A stretch of 5,994 nucleotides of DNA from Halomonas sp. (GTDB lineage Bacteria; Pseudomonadota; Gammaproteobacteria; Pseudomonadales; Oleiphilaceae), in contig SLIH01000068.1 of assembly GCA_007135745.1 (NCBI GenBank), forward strand, positions 1 through 5,994, given 5' to 3'. Numbering within the stretch: position 1 is the first letter of the stretch; each line of letters opens with the position of its first letter. The position numbers and the translations under genes are program-made. The notes beneath the pieces were generated by a model. The model was not told the origin of the DNA, did no database searches, and saw nothing but the letters and a program-made list of their open reading frames with translations. Shown piece by piece: positions 1 through 5,994 of the stretch.

Positions 1-576
1 AAGAAGTTGGTCACTGTTCTGGTGTCCCTGTCACTGATCGTGGTTTTTTCCCTGAGTGCACAGGCAGGATCCATCGAAGTTGAAGGGGTCATGTTGCCAG
101 AGACGCTCGAAGTGGGAGAGCACGAACTGATATTCAATGGCGCCGGGAAACGCTCCCGCTGGATGATGAGCGTCTATGTATCGGCACTCTATCTTACCGA
201 GCCGTCATCCAATGCCCGGGAGATCATTGAAAGTGACGAGGCCAAGGCGATCACGCTTCGCATTACCTCCGACCGCATAACCCGGGAACGGATGATCAAC
301 AACATAGAAGAAGGTTTTGAGTTGGCCACGGGGGGAAACACTTCGGCCATTCGGGCCCCCATTGATCAGCTCCTGTCGGCTTTTGACAGGGAGATTGAGG
401 ATGGCGATTGGGTTGAGCTTTTGTATCTTCCGGAACGGGGTGTCCTCGTTCGACACAACGATGAGGAAGTCGGGCAGGTTAAAGGAGAGCCGGAATTTCG
501 TGAAGCTCTGTTTGCCATCTGGCTTGGCGAGGATCCCGGTTCAGAAACGTTGAAGAAAGAGATGCTGGGAAAATAG
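1..576 (+). CDS. Secreted chalcone isomerase-like protein, 5' end cut by the window edge
   Basis: The protein resembles the bacterial chalcone isomerase-like family (Chalcone_3 type), small periplasmic or exported proteins with no established flavonoid substrate. Seen: a signal peptide with a hydrophobic stretch ending in Ala-Gln-Ala just before the Gly codon at 67-69, then the family's opening pattern FNGAGKRSRWMMSVYVSALY (codons at 133-192). An ITSDRITRERM segment follows, and the end carries the typical IWLG-x-x-P-x-S-x-x-LKKEMLGK. The frame is open to base 1 and the two codons before the TTG at 7 are both Lys, the usual basic n-region of a signal peptide. The real start is therefore probably a few codons upstream of the window and the TTG is probably internal. 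The stop is TAG at 574-576. It converges on nth with a 5-base gap and is not part of the rsx operon. Family assignment is good; the biochemical role is unknown. Confidence 0.85.
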   Translation, partial: KKLVTVLVSLSLIVVFSLSAQAGSIEVEGVMLPETLEVGEHELIFNGAGKRSRWMMSVYVSALYLTEPSSNAREIIESDEAKAITLRITSDRITRERMINNIEEGFELATGGNTSAIRAPIDQLLSAFDREIEDGDWVELLYLPERGVLVRHNDEEVGQVKGEPEFREALFAIWLGEDPGSETLKKEMLGK

Positions 577-585
577 GCGGCCTAT
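573..585. repeat. Short palindrome carrying both convergent stop codons
   Basis: The arms ATAGG (573-577) and CCTAT (581-585) are separated by CGG. The plus-strand TAG of the chalcone isomerase-like gene lies in the left arm, and the minus-strand TAG of nth lies in the right arm. Transcribed in the nth direction, the hairpin is followed immediately by T-T-T-C (with the stem's last T, a run of four T), so it could be a weak terminator for the operon. In the other direction no T run follows. The stem is only five pairs with a three-base loop, so it may have no function. Confidence 0.3.
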
Positions 586-1226
586 GTATCAAGGTAGTCT
601 TCCTTGCTCCTGAATTCGCACAGATCCTCGATAACACAACTGCCGCACCGAGGCTTGCGAGCGATGCAGGTGTAGCGGCCATGGAGGATAAGCCAGTGGT
701 GGGCATCCTTCAGGTACTCTTTCGGAACAAGTCGAAGCAGTTTGTCCTCCACGGCCCGCACCGTCTTTCCCGGGGCAATGCCCGTGCGGTTTGATACCCG
801 GAATATATGGGTATCCACCGCCATGGTGGGTTGATCGAAGGCCGTGTTGAGCACCACATTGGCCGTCTTTCGGCCCACGCCGGGCAGCGCTTCCAGATCC
901 TTGCGGTTATCCGGGACCTCCGAGCCATGCTTTTCCACCAGGGCCCGACAGGTCTTGATGATATTCTCTGCCTTGCTGTTATAGAGTCCGATGGTCTTGA
1001 TGTACGCCTTTAGACCCTCCACACCGAGCTCGAGAATGGCCTCCGGGGTATTGGCTACCGGATACAGCCTGGCGGTGGCCTTGTTGACCCCGACATCCGT
1101 GGCCTGGGCCGACAGGATCACGGCCACCAGCAGTTCAAACGGAGTGTTGTAGTTGAGTTCCGTGGTCGGTTCAGGATTGGCGGCCTTCAGGCGTTCAAAG
1201 ATCTGTGCTCGTTTCTGTCTGTTCAT
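582..1226 (-). CDS. nth: Endonuclease III, DNA glycosylase/AP lyase
   Basis: This is a base-excision repair enzyme that removes oxidised pyrimidines (thymine glycol and relatives) and nicks abasic sites by beta-elimination. The 214-residue product is close to the 211 of E. coli Nth. Seen: the helix-hairpin-helix [14 protein letters not shown] at residues 114-127, with the catalytic Lys at 120. The catalytic Asp is at 138 in [13 protein letters not shown]. The C-terminal 4Fe-4S loop has Cys 187, 194, 197 and 203 (C-x6-C-x2-C-x5-C). All key residues are intact and sit at the E. coli positions. The start ATG overlaps the rsxE stop as ATGA (1223-1226); only a weak purine-rich stretch precedes it, so translation probably depends on coupling to rsxE. 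It is the last gene of the operon, as in E. coli. The stop TAG lies in a small palindrome shared with the convergent gene. Confidence 0.97.
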   Translation of the reverse strand: MNRQKRAQIFERLKAANPEPTTELNYNTPFELLVAVILSAQATDVGVNKATARLYPVANTPEAILELGVEGLKAYIKTIGLYNSKAENIIKTCRALVEKHGSEVPDNRKDLEALPGVGRKTANVVLNTAFDQPTMAVDTHIFRVSNRTGIAPGKTVRAVEDKLLRLVPKEYLKDAHHWLILHGRYTCIARKPRCGSCVIEDLCEFRSKEDYLDT

Positions 1227-1936
1227 GAGATATTTCCGGTAACACGAACCCGTTTACTGCCAGCCTCTGTGGCCGGGCTGGTGGCGGCGCGGTGCTTCTC
1301 GATGCGTGCATCGATCAGATTCTTGAGGGCAATCAGCAAACCCAGCCCAATAAAGGCGCCCGGGGGCAGAACGGCCAGGAGCATGTCGTTGTAATCAGGG
1401 AAAACAACCCATTCCCAACCGCGCGCCATTTCCCCGAAAAGCAGGTGCATATTGGTGAAAAGCGTACCCTGTCCAATCAGTTCCCGCATGCCGCCGAGTA
1501 AAACCAGCACCGCCATGAACCCCAGCCCCATCATCAACCCATCCAGTGCCGCGGGCGCCACGGGATTCTTCGAGGCGAAGGCATCGGCCCGGCCAAGAAT
1601 GGCGCAGTTGGTGACGATCAGCGGTATGAAAATACCCAGAATCTGATAGAGCTCATAGGCGAAGGCCTGCATCAGCAACTCGGTGCAGGTCACGAAGGAG
1701 GCAATGATCATCACAAAGGCGGGCAGCCGAACAGACTCCGCGACGTAATGGCGAATCAATGAGACGGAGATGTTGGAGCCCAGCAACACCAGCAGGGTGG
1801 CCAGACCAAGTCCCAGGGCGTTGACCACGGTACCGGTGACCGCCAGCAGGGGGCACAGGCCCAGCAGCTGAACCAGGGCCGGGTTGTTGGTCCATAAGCC
1901 GTTGCGGGTGATTTCGTTCGCTGGCGCTGTCGCCAT
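1223..1936 (-). CDS. rsxE: Rsx/Rnf complex membrane subunit E
   Basis: This is an integral inner-membrane subunit of the Rsx/Rnf electron-transport complex, homologous to NqrD of the Na+-translocating NADH:quinone reductase. At 237 residues it is near the usual 230. Seen: the N-terminal [20 protein letters not shown] (residues 13-32) is the RsxE signature, and a second conserved block is [15 protein letters not shown] (107-121). Cys 28 and Cys 111 lie in these two blocks. In the NqrD/E and RnfA/E families the equivalent pairs bind an intramembrane 2Fe-2S cluster shared between the two half-subunits, so here the partner would be RsxA. About six hydrophobic segments are visible, roughly 22-52 (probably two helices), 72-95, 97-115, 132-150 and 186-206. 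The cytoplasm-like tail 208-237 is charged and poorly conserved. The start is supported by an AGGAG site 9 bases upstream. rsxE follows rsxG after 18 bases and overlaps nth by 4. Confidence 0.96.
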   Translation of the reverse strand: MATAPANEITRNGLWTNNPALVQLLGLCPLLAVTGTVVNALGLGLATLLVLLGSNISVSLIRHYVAESVRLPAFVMIIASFVTCTELLMQAFAYELYQILGIFIPLIVTNCAILGRADAFASKNPVAPAALDGLMMGLGFMAVLVLLGGMRELIGQGTLFTNMHLLFGEMARGWEWVVFPDYNDMLLAVLPPGAFIGLGLLIALKNLIDARIEKHRAATSPATEAGSKRVRVTGNIS

Positions 1937-1945
1937 GGCGTTATG

Positions 1946-1950
1946 CTCCT
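1946..1950 (-). promoter_or_regulatory. Shine-Dalgarno site of rsxE
   Basis: Read on the minus strand this is AGGAG, 9 bases before the ATG at 1936-1934. It lies inside the 18-base rsxG-rsxE gap and fixes the rsxE start. It also shows that rsxE has its own ribosome entry site, unlike rsxG and nth, which rely on overlapping stop/start codons. Confidence 0.75.
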
Positions 1951-1954
1951 GATG

Positions 1955-2605
1955 TCATTCCTCGATCTCCGCCCAGGGCAGGGGGGCTTCGCCCAGCAGT
2001 GCGGAACGGTGTTCCTGGAAGAAGTCGAGACCCCGGTAGACTGCACGGACCACCGCGCGCGGTGTGATGGTGGCGCCGCTGAAGGCGTCGAACTCGCCGC
2101 CATCGGGGCCTACCTGCCAGCCTTCGGGTTCCGGATTGTCCAGGGACCGGCCCTCGAAATCCAGTATCCAGTCACTCTTGCGGCGTTCAATCCCATCGCC
2201 CAGCCCTGGCGTTTCCTGATGCCGGATCACACGCACGCCCAGAAGGATGCCGTCGCGATCAATGCCCATGATCAGTTCGATGTCGCCATTGTAGCCATCG
2301 GGGGCGTTTGCCGGCAGCACCACCGCCGTGACCTGGCTATCCCTTATGGCGCGCCAGCCGTGATCACCAGCGCTGGAGCGCAGGCGTTCGCTGCGTGGCA
2401 GTGGAAAGTAATCGTCCAGCAGTTCGTTGTCATGCGCTTCCGCCGGCACCACCTCCTGCAGGGCCGCGGCCTCGGAGGCACGCCGCTGGTCTTCTATGCG
2501 CTCGGCGGTCAGGATCTGGGTCGCGGCAATCAGGCCGGCAGTAATGACCGCGAAGATCGCCAATCCCAGCGCGTTACGCAGCATGGCCTGGGTCAGTGCA
2601 TTCAT
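1955..2605 (-). CDS. rsxG: Rsx/Rnf complex subunit G, covalent FMN flavoprotein
   Basis: RsxG is the membrane-anchored, periplasm-facing flavin subunit that passes electrons within the Rsx/Rnf complex; it is related to NqrC. The product has 216 residues (E. coli RsxG about 206). Seen: one N-terminal membrane helix at about residues 11-31, then a soluble FMN-binding domain. This contains [12 protein letters not shown] (105-116), the [12 protein letters not shown] segment (128-139) and the flavinylation motif SGATIT at 176-181. Thr 179 is the expected phosphoester attachment site for FMN. Flavin attachment in this family is done by ApbE, which is not in this window. The start ATG overlaps the rsxD stop as ATGA (2602-2605) and only a weak GGGGA lies upstream, so coupling to rsxD is likely. 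Nothing looks truncated. Confidence 0.96.
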   Translation of the reverse strand: MNALTQAMLRNALGLAIFAVITAGLIAATQILTAERIEDQRRASEAAALQEVVPAEAHDNELLDDYFPLPRSERLRSSAGDHGWRAIRDSQVTAVVLPANAPDGYNGDIELIMGIDRDGILLGVRVIRHQETPGLGDGIERRKSDWILDFEGRSLDNPEPEGWQVGPDGGEFDAFSGATITPRAVVRAVYRGLDFFQEHRSALLGEAPLPWAEIEE

Positions 2606-3627
2606 GACGGCAGTCCCCGCTTGGGTTTGCTGTGACCGTAGGTGCGGGGCTGGGTGTAGTAGTCGATGAAGGGAACCGTGAAGTTCATAAGCAGAACCGC
2701 AAAGGCCACGGCATCCGGGTAAGCCCCCCAGGCGCGGATAATGTAGAGCAGTACGCCGATCCCCGCGCCGTACCAGAGCTTGCCCCGATTACTGGTGGCC
2801 GCCGAGACCGGGTCCGTGGCGATGAAAAAGGCGCACAGCATGGTGGCGCCGGCCAATAGATGCATCTGCACCGGGACGGCCTGGTCGGGATCGTGACCAA
2901 AAAGCAGGCTCATCAGCGCCAGGCTGGCGAGAAAGCTGAGCGGGATGTGCCAGGTGATGATGCGCTTCCAGATCAGAAAGAGGCCACCGCCAAGAAAGGC
3001 CAGATTGACCCATTCCCAGCCGAGGGCCACAAAATCCCCGAACACGGGCTGCTCCCTGAGTGTGGTCGCCAGCTCGGCGCGGATCTCGTTCTTGTAGATA
3101 TCCAGCGGTGTTGCACCGGTGAAGGCGTCCGGCACCGTTCCGGCAAAGCCGAAAATGTGGCCGAGTGTGGCGATGAAGCCTGGCGGGCTGTCAAGCAATT
3201 CCAGCGGTGTTGCCCAGTTGGTGGTCATGGCCACCGGAAACGAGATAAGAACAACGGCATAGCCGACCATGGCCGGGTTGAAAGTGTTGGAGCCCAGTCC
3301 GCCATAGAGATGCTTGGCCACCACAATGGCGCTGACCACGGCAATCAGGCTCACCCACCAGGGCGCGAAGGGCGGCAGCGCCAGCCCGAGCAGAAGAGCG
3401 GTAACGACGGCGGACCAGTCACGCAGGAAAAAGCCCACCGGGCGTTTACGTAGCCGGAGAATGGCGGCTTCGGTTACGACGGCAACCAGCACGCACCAGA
3501 GGACATTGATCAGATACCCCCAACCAAAAAAACTGATCAGCGCGACAAGGCCAGGCAGTGTCGCAGCAACGACCCACTGCATGACGCGGCTGGTACTTGG
3601 TGAGGCATGGGTGTGGGGAGAGGTCAT
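2602..3627 (-). CDS. rsxD: Rsx/Rnf complex membrane subunit D, covalent FMN
   Basis: RsxD is a polytopic inner-membrane subunit homologous to NqrB, thought to carry part of the electron path and to contribute to ion translocation. At 341 residues it is normal for the family (E. coli about 350). Seen: a dense series of hydrophobic segments, roughly at residues 17-36, 38-58, 72-86, 90-106, 118-135, 206-220, 226-243, 256-270, 285-300 and 305-322. The conserved [12 protein letters not shown] is at 109-120. The flavinylation motif TGATPL at 170-175 has Thr 173 as the expected FMN attachment site. [17 protein letters not shown] (267-283) is a further family signature. A GGGAG site (3635-3639, minus strand) lies 7 bases before the ATG, within the end of rsxC. 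The start overlaps the rsxC stop as ATGA (3624-3627), and the 3' end overlaps rsxG in the same way. Confidence 0.97.
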   Translation of the reverse strand: MTSPHTHASPSTSRVMQWVVAATLPGLVALISFFGWGYLINVLWCVLVAVVTEAAILRLRKRPVGFFLRDWSAVVTALLLGLALPPFAPWWVSLIAVVSAIVVAKHLYGGLGSNTFNPAMVGYAVVLISFPVAMTTNWATPLELLDSPPGFIATLGHIFGFAGTVPDAFTGATPLDIYKNEIRAELATTLREQPVFGDFVALGWEWVNLAFLGGGLFLIWKRIITWHIPLSFLASLALMSLLFGHDPDQAVPVQMHLLAGATMLCAFFIATDPVSAATSNRGKLWYGAGIGVLLYIIRAWGAYPDAVAFAVLLMNFTVPFIDYYTQPRTYGHSKPKRGLPS

Positions 3628-5345
3628 TGGGTTTCTCCCTGAGCCTGATTTTGGTTCTCCTGCGCTTCCGCCAGGGCCTCTTCCGCGGCCTTGAGGCGCT
3701 GTTCGTTTTTCTCCAGGGCGCGCTCCAGCTTGGGTACCGCCTCAGGGGTCTGCTCCCTGGCTTCGCTCAGGCGTTGGCGGAAACTTTCCACTTTCTCCCG
3801 AGCCTTGTCACAGCGTTCGGTGAGGGTTTCCAGGTCGGGTCCGGACGCGGCCGGTGCCGGGACGGCCCCATTGGCATCCTGCTGGGCCTTTTCCTGTTCC
3901 CGTCGTTTGCGCTCCGCCGCCTCGGCCCGCGCCCTGCGACGGGCTTCTTTCTCTTCCTTCTCCCGCTCCAATCGTGCCTGGCGCTGCTCAAAGCGGATGC
4001 GTGCCCGGTCTGATTTCTCCTGCTCTTCCCGCTGGCGCCGAATATCGCCCTTGGTGTGCTGGTAGTACTGGACCAACGGAATACTGCTGGGGCAGACGTA
4101 GGCGCAGGCACCGCATTCGATGCAGTCGAACAGATTGAACTGCTCCGCCTTGTCATATTCCCTGGAGCGGGAGAACCAGTACAGCTGCTGGGGCAGGAGC
4201 TCCATGGGGCAGACCTGCTCGCACATACCGCAGCGAATGCAGGCCTGGGCCGGCGGTGGTGGCGGAAACTCCTTCTCCGTTCCGGCAATAATGCAGTTGG
4301 ACGTCTTGACCAGCGGTACATCCTTCGACGGCAGATTGAACCCCATCATGGGGCCACCCATGATCAACCGGGCCGCGCGTTGTGGCGCGTAACCGGCTTC
4401 CGCCAGAAGGTGGCGGATCGGGGTGCCAATCAGCGCTTCCACATTGCCTTCCCGGGTCAGGGCACCTCCCGCCAGGGTGGTGATGCGCGAGATGAGCGGT
4501 TCGCCATGGACTATGGCACGGTAAACGGCGGCCGCCGTGCCAACGTTCTGGCAGGTCACGCCAATGTCGGCCGGAATCCCGTTGTGGGGCACTTCCTTGC
4601 CCGTGAGCAGCCGGATCAGCTGTTTTTCGCCGCCGGACGGGTACTTGGTGGGTACCACCACCACCTCGATGCGGGTGTCCTTCACGGCCTCCTGAAGCGC
4701 GGCGATCGCTTCGGGTTTGTTGTCCTCAATACCGATGAGGCATTCCTCCGGATCCAGAATCCGGGCAATGAGTTCAAGCCCGGAAACAATCTCCCCGGGG
4801 CGCTCCTGCATCAGGGACTGGTCGGCGGTTATGTAGGGTTCGCATTCGGCGCCATTCAGAATGAGTGTCTGAATTTTTTGTTTTTCCGATGCCTGCAGTT
4901 TGAACCCCGTGGGGAAGCCGGCACCGCCCAGCCCGGCGATGCCGGCGTTGCGGATCCGGCGCAATAAGTCCCGCGCGGTCAGAGTGTCGGGATCGGCGCA
5001 GGGGGCCAGCTCCTGCCACTGGTCCTTGCCGTCGGGCTCAATAATCACGCACCAGTCTTTCAGCCCGGAAGGGTGAGGTACCGCATGGGGCGCTATGGCG
5101 CGCACGGTCCCGGATGTGGGCGCATGCACGGGCACACTGAGCGCTTCGCCCGAGGACGCCAGCACCTGCCCCTTGAGAACATGCTGTCCGTCCTTCACAT
5201 GGGCTTCTGCCGGTTCGCCGATATGTTGGTGCAGAGGCACAATAAGCTGCTCCGGCAGAGGGATTTGCCGGATCGGTTCGCCCAGTGATCGGCGCTTGTT
5301 CTCCGGGGGGTGAATGCCGCCGGGAAAATCGAATACTTCCCGCAT
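3624..5345 (-). CDS. rsxC: Rsx/Rnf complex subunit C, NADH/FMN and 2x 4Fe-4S subunit
   Basis: RsxC is the peripheral cytoplasmic subunit that exchanges electrons with NAD(H) and passes them to the RsxB iron-sulphur chain. Seen in order: N-terminal GGIHPPENK (9-17), then a lipoyl-like barrel at about 47-105 with VHAPTSGTV. The nucleotide/flavin domain has [13 protein letters not shown] (138-150), [12 protein letters not shown] (164-175) and [10 protein letters not shown] (234-243), and is followed by an SLBB-like part at about 280-330. Two 4Fe-4S motifs follow: Cys 369, 372, 375, 379 and Cys 408, 411, 414, 418. From about 433 the protein turns into a charged Glu/Arg/Lys/Ala tail with coiled-coil character (433-488), an Ala/Pro linker (about 491-504) and a second charged helix (505-565). 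At 573 residues it is shorter than E. coli RsxC (about 740), whose tail is longer; the catalytic core is complete. The start ATG shares one base with the rsxB stop (TGATG), with GGGAGG 11 bases upstream. Confidence 0.97.
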   Translation of the reverse strand: MREVFDFPGGIHPPENKRRSLGEPIRQIPLPEQLIVPLHQHIGEPAEAHVKDGQHVLKGQVLASSGEALSVPVHAPTSGTVRAIAPHAVPHPSGLKDWCVIIEPDGKDQWQELAPCADPDTLTARDLLRRIRNAGIAGLGGAGFPTGFKLQASEKQKIQTLILNGAECEPYITADQSLMQERPGEIVSGLELIARILDPEECLIGIEDNKPEAIAALQEAVKDTRIEVVVVPTKYPSGGEKQLIRLLTGKEVPHNGIPADIGVTCQNVGTAAAVYRAIVHGEPLISRITTLAGGALTREGNVEALIGTPIRHLLAEAGYAPQRAARLIMGGPMMGFNLPSKDVPLVKTSNCIIAGTEKEFPPPPPAQACIRCGMCEQVCPMELLPQQLYWFSRSREYDKAEQFNLFDCIECGACAYVCPSSIPLVQYYQHTKGDIRRQREEQEKSDRARIRFEQRQARLEREKEEKEARRRARAEAAERKRREQEKAQQDANGAVPAPAASGPDLETLTERCDKAREKVESFRQRLSEAREQTPEAVPKLERALEKNEQRLKAAEEALAEAQENQNQAQGETQ

Positions 5346-5944
5346 CAGGCTGATGCCCTCCCGGACGACGGATTCCGGTCCGTGGCAATCAACGCAGTAG
5401 AGCGTTCGTCGGGTTTGCCCGGGTACCAGCTGCGGATATCGGTTTCTACTGGAACCATATCGATACAGTCAACGGGGCACGGGTCGATGCAGAGATCGCA
5501 CCCGGTGCATTCGCTTTCGATCACGGTATGCATGTGCTTGGCTGCCCCGAGAATGGCATCCACCGGGCAGGCCTGAATGCATTTGGTGCAGCCAATGCAT
5601 TCATCCTCCCGGATCACGGCAACGCGCTTGACCTGCTCGGTCCCGTGCTCCGCATCAAGCGGTTCGGGTTCCACATCGAGCAGATCGGCCAGGGCCTGAA
5701 TGGTGGCTTCACCCCCGGGCGGGCACTTGTTGATCTTGTCGCCGGCAACAATAGCCTCGGCGTAGGGACGACAGCCCGGATAGCCGCATTGGCCACATTG
5801 GGTCTGGGGCAGCAGCGAATCCACCTGCTCCACCAAGGGGTTGCCCTCGACACGGAAGCGCACCGAGGCATAACCCAGCAGCGCCCCGAAAACCAGGGCC
5901 AGGCCAAGCAGTGCCGCGATGGCGAGGATCAGGTTGGTCCACAT
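5345..5944 (-). CDS. rsxB: Rsx/Rnf complex subunit B, membrane-anchored polyferredoxin
   Basis: RsxB carries electrons through several iron-sulphur clusters between RsxC and the membrane or acceptor side. It has 199 residues (E. coli 192). Seen: an N-terminal hydrophobic anchor at about residues 4-27. The RnfB-type 4Fe-4S domain follows with [10 protein letters not shown] and Cys 50, 53, 58 and 74. Next are two ferredoxin-type motifs, Cys 116, 119, 122, 126 and Cys 146, 149, 152, 156, each ending in Cys-Pro, with the usual extra Cys 160 in PVDCIDM. The 165-199 tail is polar and poorly conserved. The start is supported by a GGAGG site 8 bases upstream. It follows the rsxA stop after 22 bases, and its own stop overlaps the rsxC start by one base. 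The cysteine set is complete, so a functional protein is expected. Confidence 0.97.
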   Translation of the reverse strand: MWTNLILAIAALLGLALVFGALLGYASVRFRVEGNPLVEQVDSLLPQTQCGQCGYPGCRPYAEAIVAGDKINKCPPGGEATIQALADLLDVEPEPLDAEHGTEQVKRVAVIREDECIGCTKCIQACPVDAILGAAKHMHTVIESECTGCDLCIDPCPVDCIDMVPVETDIRSWYPGKPDERSTALIATDRNPSSGRASA

Positions 5945-5952
5945 ACAGCTAT

Positions 5953-5957
5953 CCTCC
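5953..5957 (-). promoter_or_regulatory. Shine-Dalgarno site of rsxB
   Basis: On the minus strand this reads GGAGG, 8 bases before the ATG at 5944-5942. It lies in the 22-base gap between the rsxA stop and rsxB and supports the chosen rsxB start. Confidence 0.75.
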
Positions 5958-5966
5958 CGGGCCCAT

Positions 5967-5994
5967 TCAGAGTGTTACCAGGCCCGTAAAGCCC
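5967..5994 (-). CDS. rsxA: Rsx/Rnf complex membrane subunit A, last eight codons only
   Basis: Read on the minus strand from 5993, the frame gives Gly-Phe-Thr-Gly-Leu-Val-Thr-Leu and then TGA at 5969-5967. This resembles the C-terminus of RsxA/RnfA, which ends in a Gly-Phe-[Ser/Thr]-Gly-Leu-Val type sequence. The position directly upstream of rsxB is where rsxA lies in this operon. RsxA would be the six-helix membrane partner of RsxE, homologous to NqrE. Only the tail is visible; the rest and the operon promoter are beyond the right edge. The call rests on eight residues plus gene order. Confidence 0.8.

Noticed and set aside
590..606. Inverted repeat CAAGG-7-CCTTG near the 3' end of nth
   Set aside because: A five-pair stem inside the conserved end of the coding region with no T run after it; within what chance allows.
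1943..2635. A 230-codon plus-strand open frame opposite rsxG
   Set aside because: It is the antisense shadow of rsxG, whose FMN motif and anchor are clear. The translation has no family resemblance.
2860..3453. A 197-codon plus-strand open frame opposite rsxD
   Set aside because: It is a shadow of rsxD; the product is a low-complexity polar, His/Gly-rich sequence without domain features.
4261..4266. Run of proline codons in RsxC just before the first 4Fe-4S motif (residues 361-365), considered as a possible stalling site or odd insertion
   Set aside because: Pro-rich sequence just before this cysteine motif is common in RsxC/RnfC proteins and the frame is intact, so it is not unusual.
4056..4967. 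A 303-codon open frame on the plus strand opposite rsxC
   Set aside because: It lies wholly antisense to a fully conserved rsxC and its translation shows no recognisable domain. Long antisense frames are expected opposite GC-rich genes.
1..5994. Search for tRNA or rRNA genes, CRISPR repeats, insertion sequences and attachment sites
   Set aside because: Coding genes fill the window almost without gaps, and I saw no direct-repeat arrays, transposase motifs or tRNA-like clover-leaf sequence.

Overview
The window holds a nearly complete Rsx/Rnf electron-transport operon on the minus strand. It ends in nth (endonuclease III) and meets an unrelated plus-strand gene, a secreted chalcone isomerase-like protein, tail to tail. 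The gene order rsxA(end)-rsxB-rsxC-rsxD-rsxG-rsxE-nth is the one known from Escherichia coli and many other Gammaproteobacteria. The base composition is moderately GC-rich, and the proteins read like those of an environmental or marine gammaproteobacterium. The genus cannot be fixed from the sequence alone.

Layout in plus coordinates: 1-576 (+) is the chalcone isomerase-like gene, whose true start lies before base 1. 582-1226 (-) is nth, 1223-1936 (-) rsxE, 1955-2605 (-) rsxG, 2602-3627 (-) rsxD, 3624-5345 (-) rsxC and 5345-5944 (-) rsxB. 5967-5994 (-) is the last eight codons and stop of rsxA, which continues past the right edge. There is no gene-free stretch longer than 22 bases between genes. 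The operon promoter must lie upstream of rsxA, outside the window.

How the genes work together: RsxA, D and E are integral membrane subunits. RsxC is the peripheral NADH/FMN subunit with two 4Fe-4S clusters, RsxB is an anchored polyferredoxin, and RsxG is a membrane-anchored flavoprotein with covalent FMN. Together they move electrons between NAD(H) and a low-potential acceptor, coupled to ion movement (Rnf), or keep SoxR reduced (the E. coli Rsx role). All diagnostic cofactor residues are present, so the complex looks intact. Most junctions are 1- or 4-base stop/start overlaps, implying translational coupling; rsxE and rsxB have their own Shine-Dalgarno sites instead.

This is mostly a conserved, well-described locus and I found no convincing undescribed system. 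The points worth a second look are the small palindrome containing both convergent stop codons, the two-part charged tail of RsxC, and the chalcone isomerase-like neighbour.
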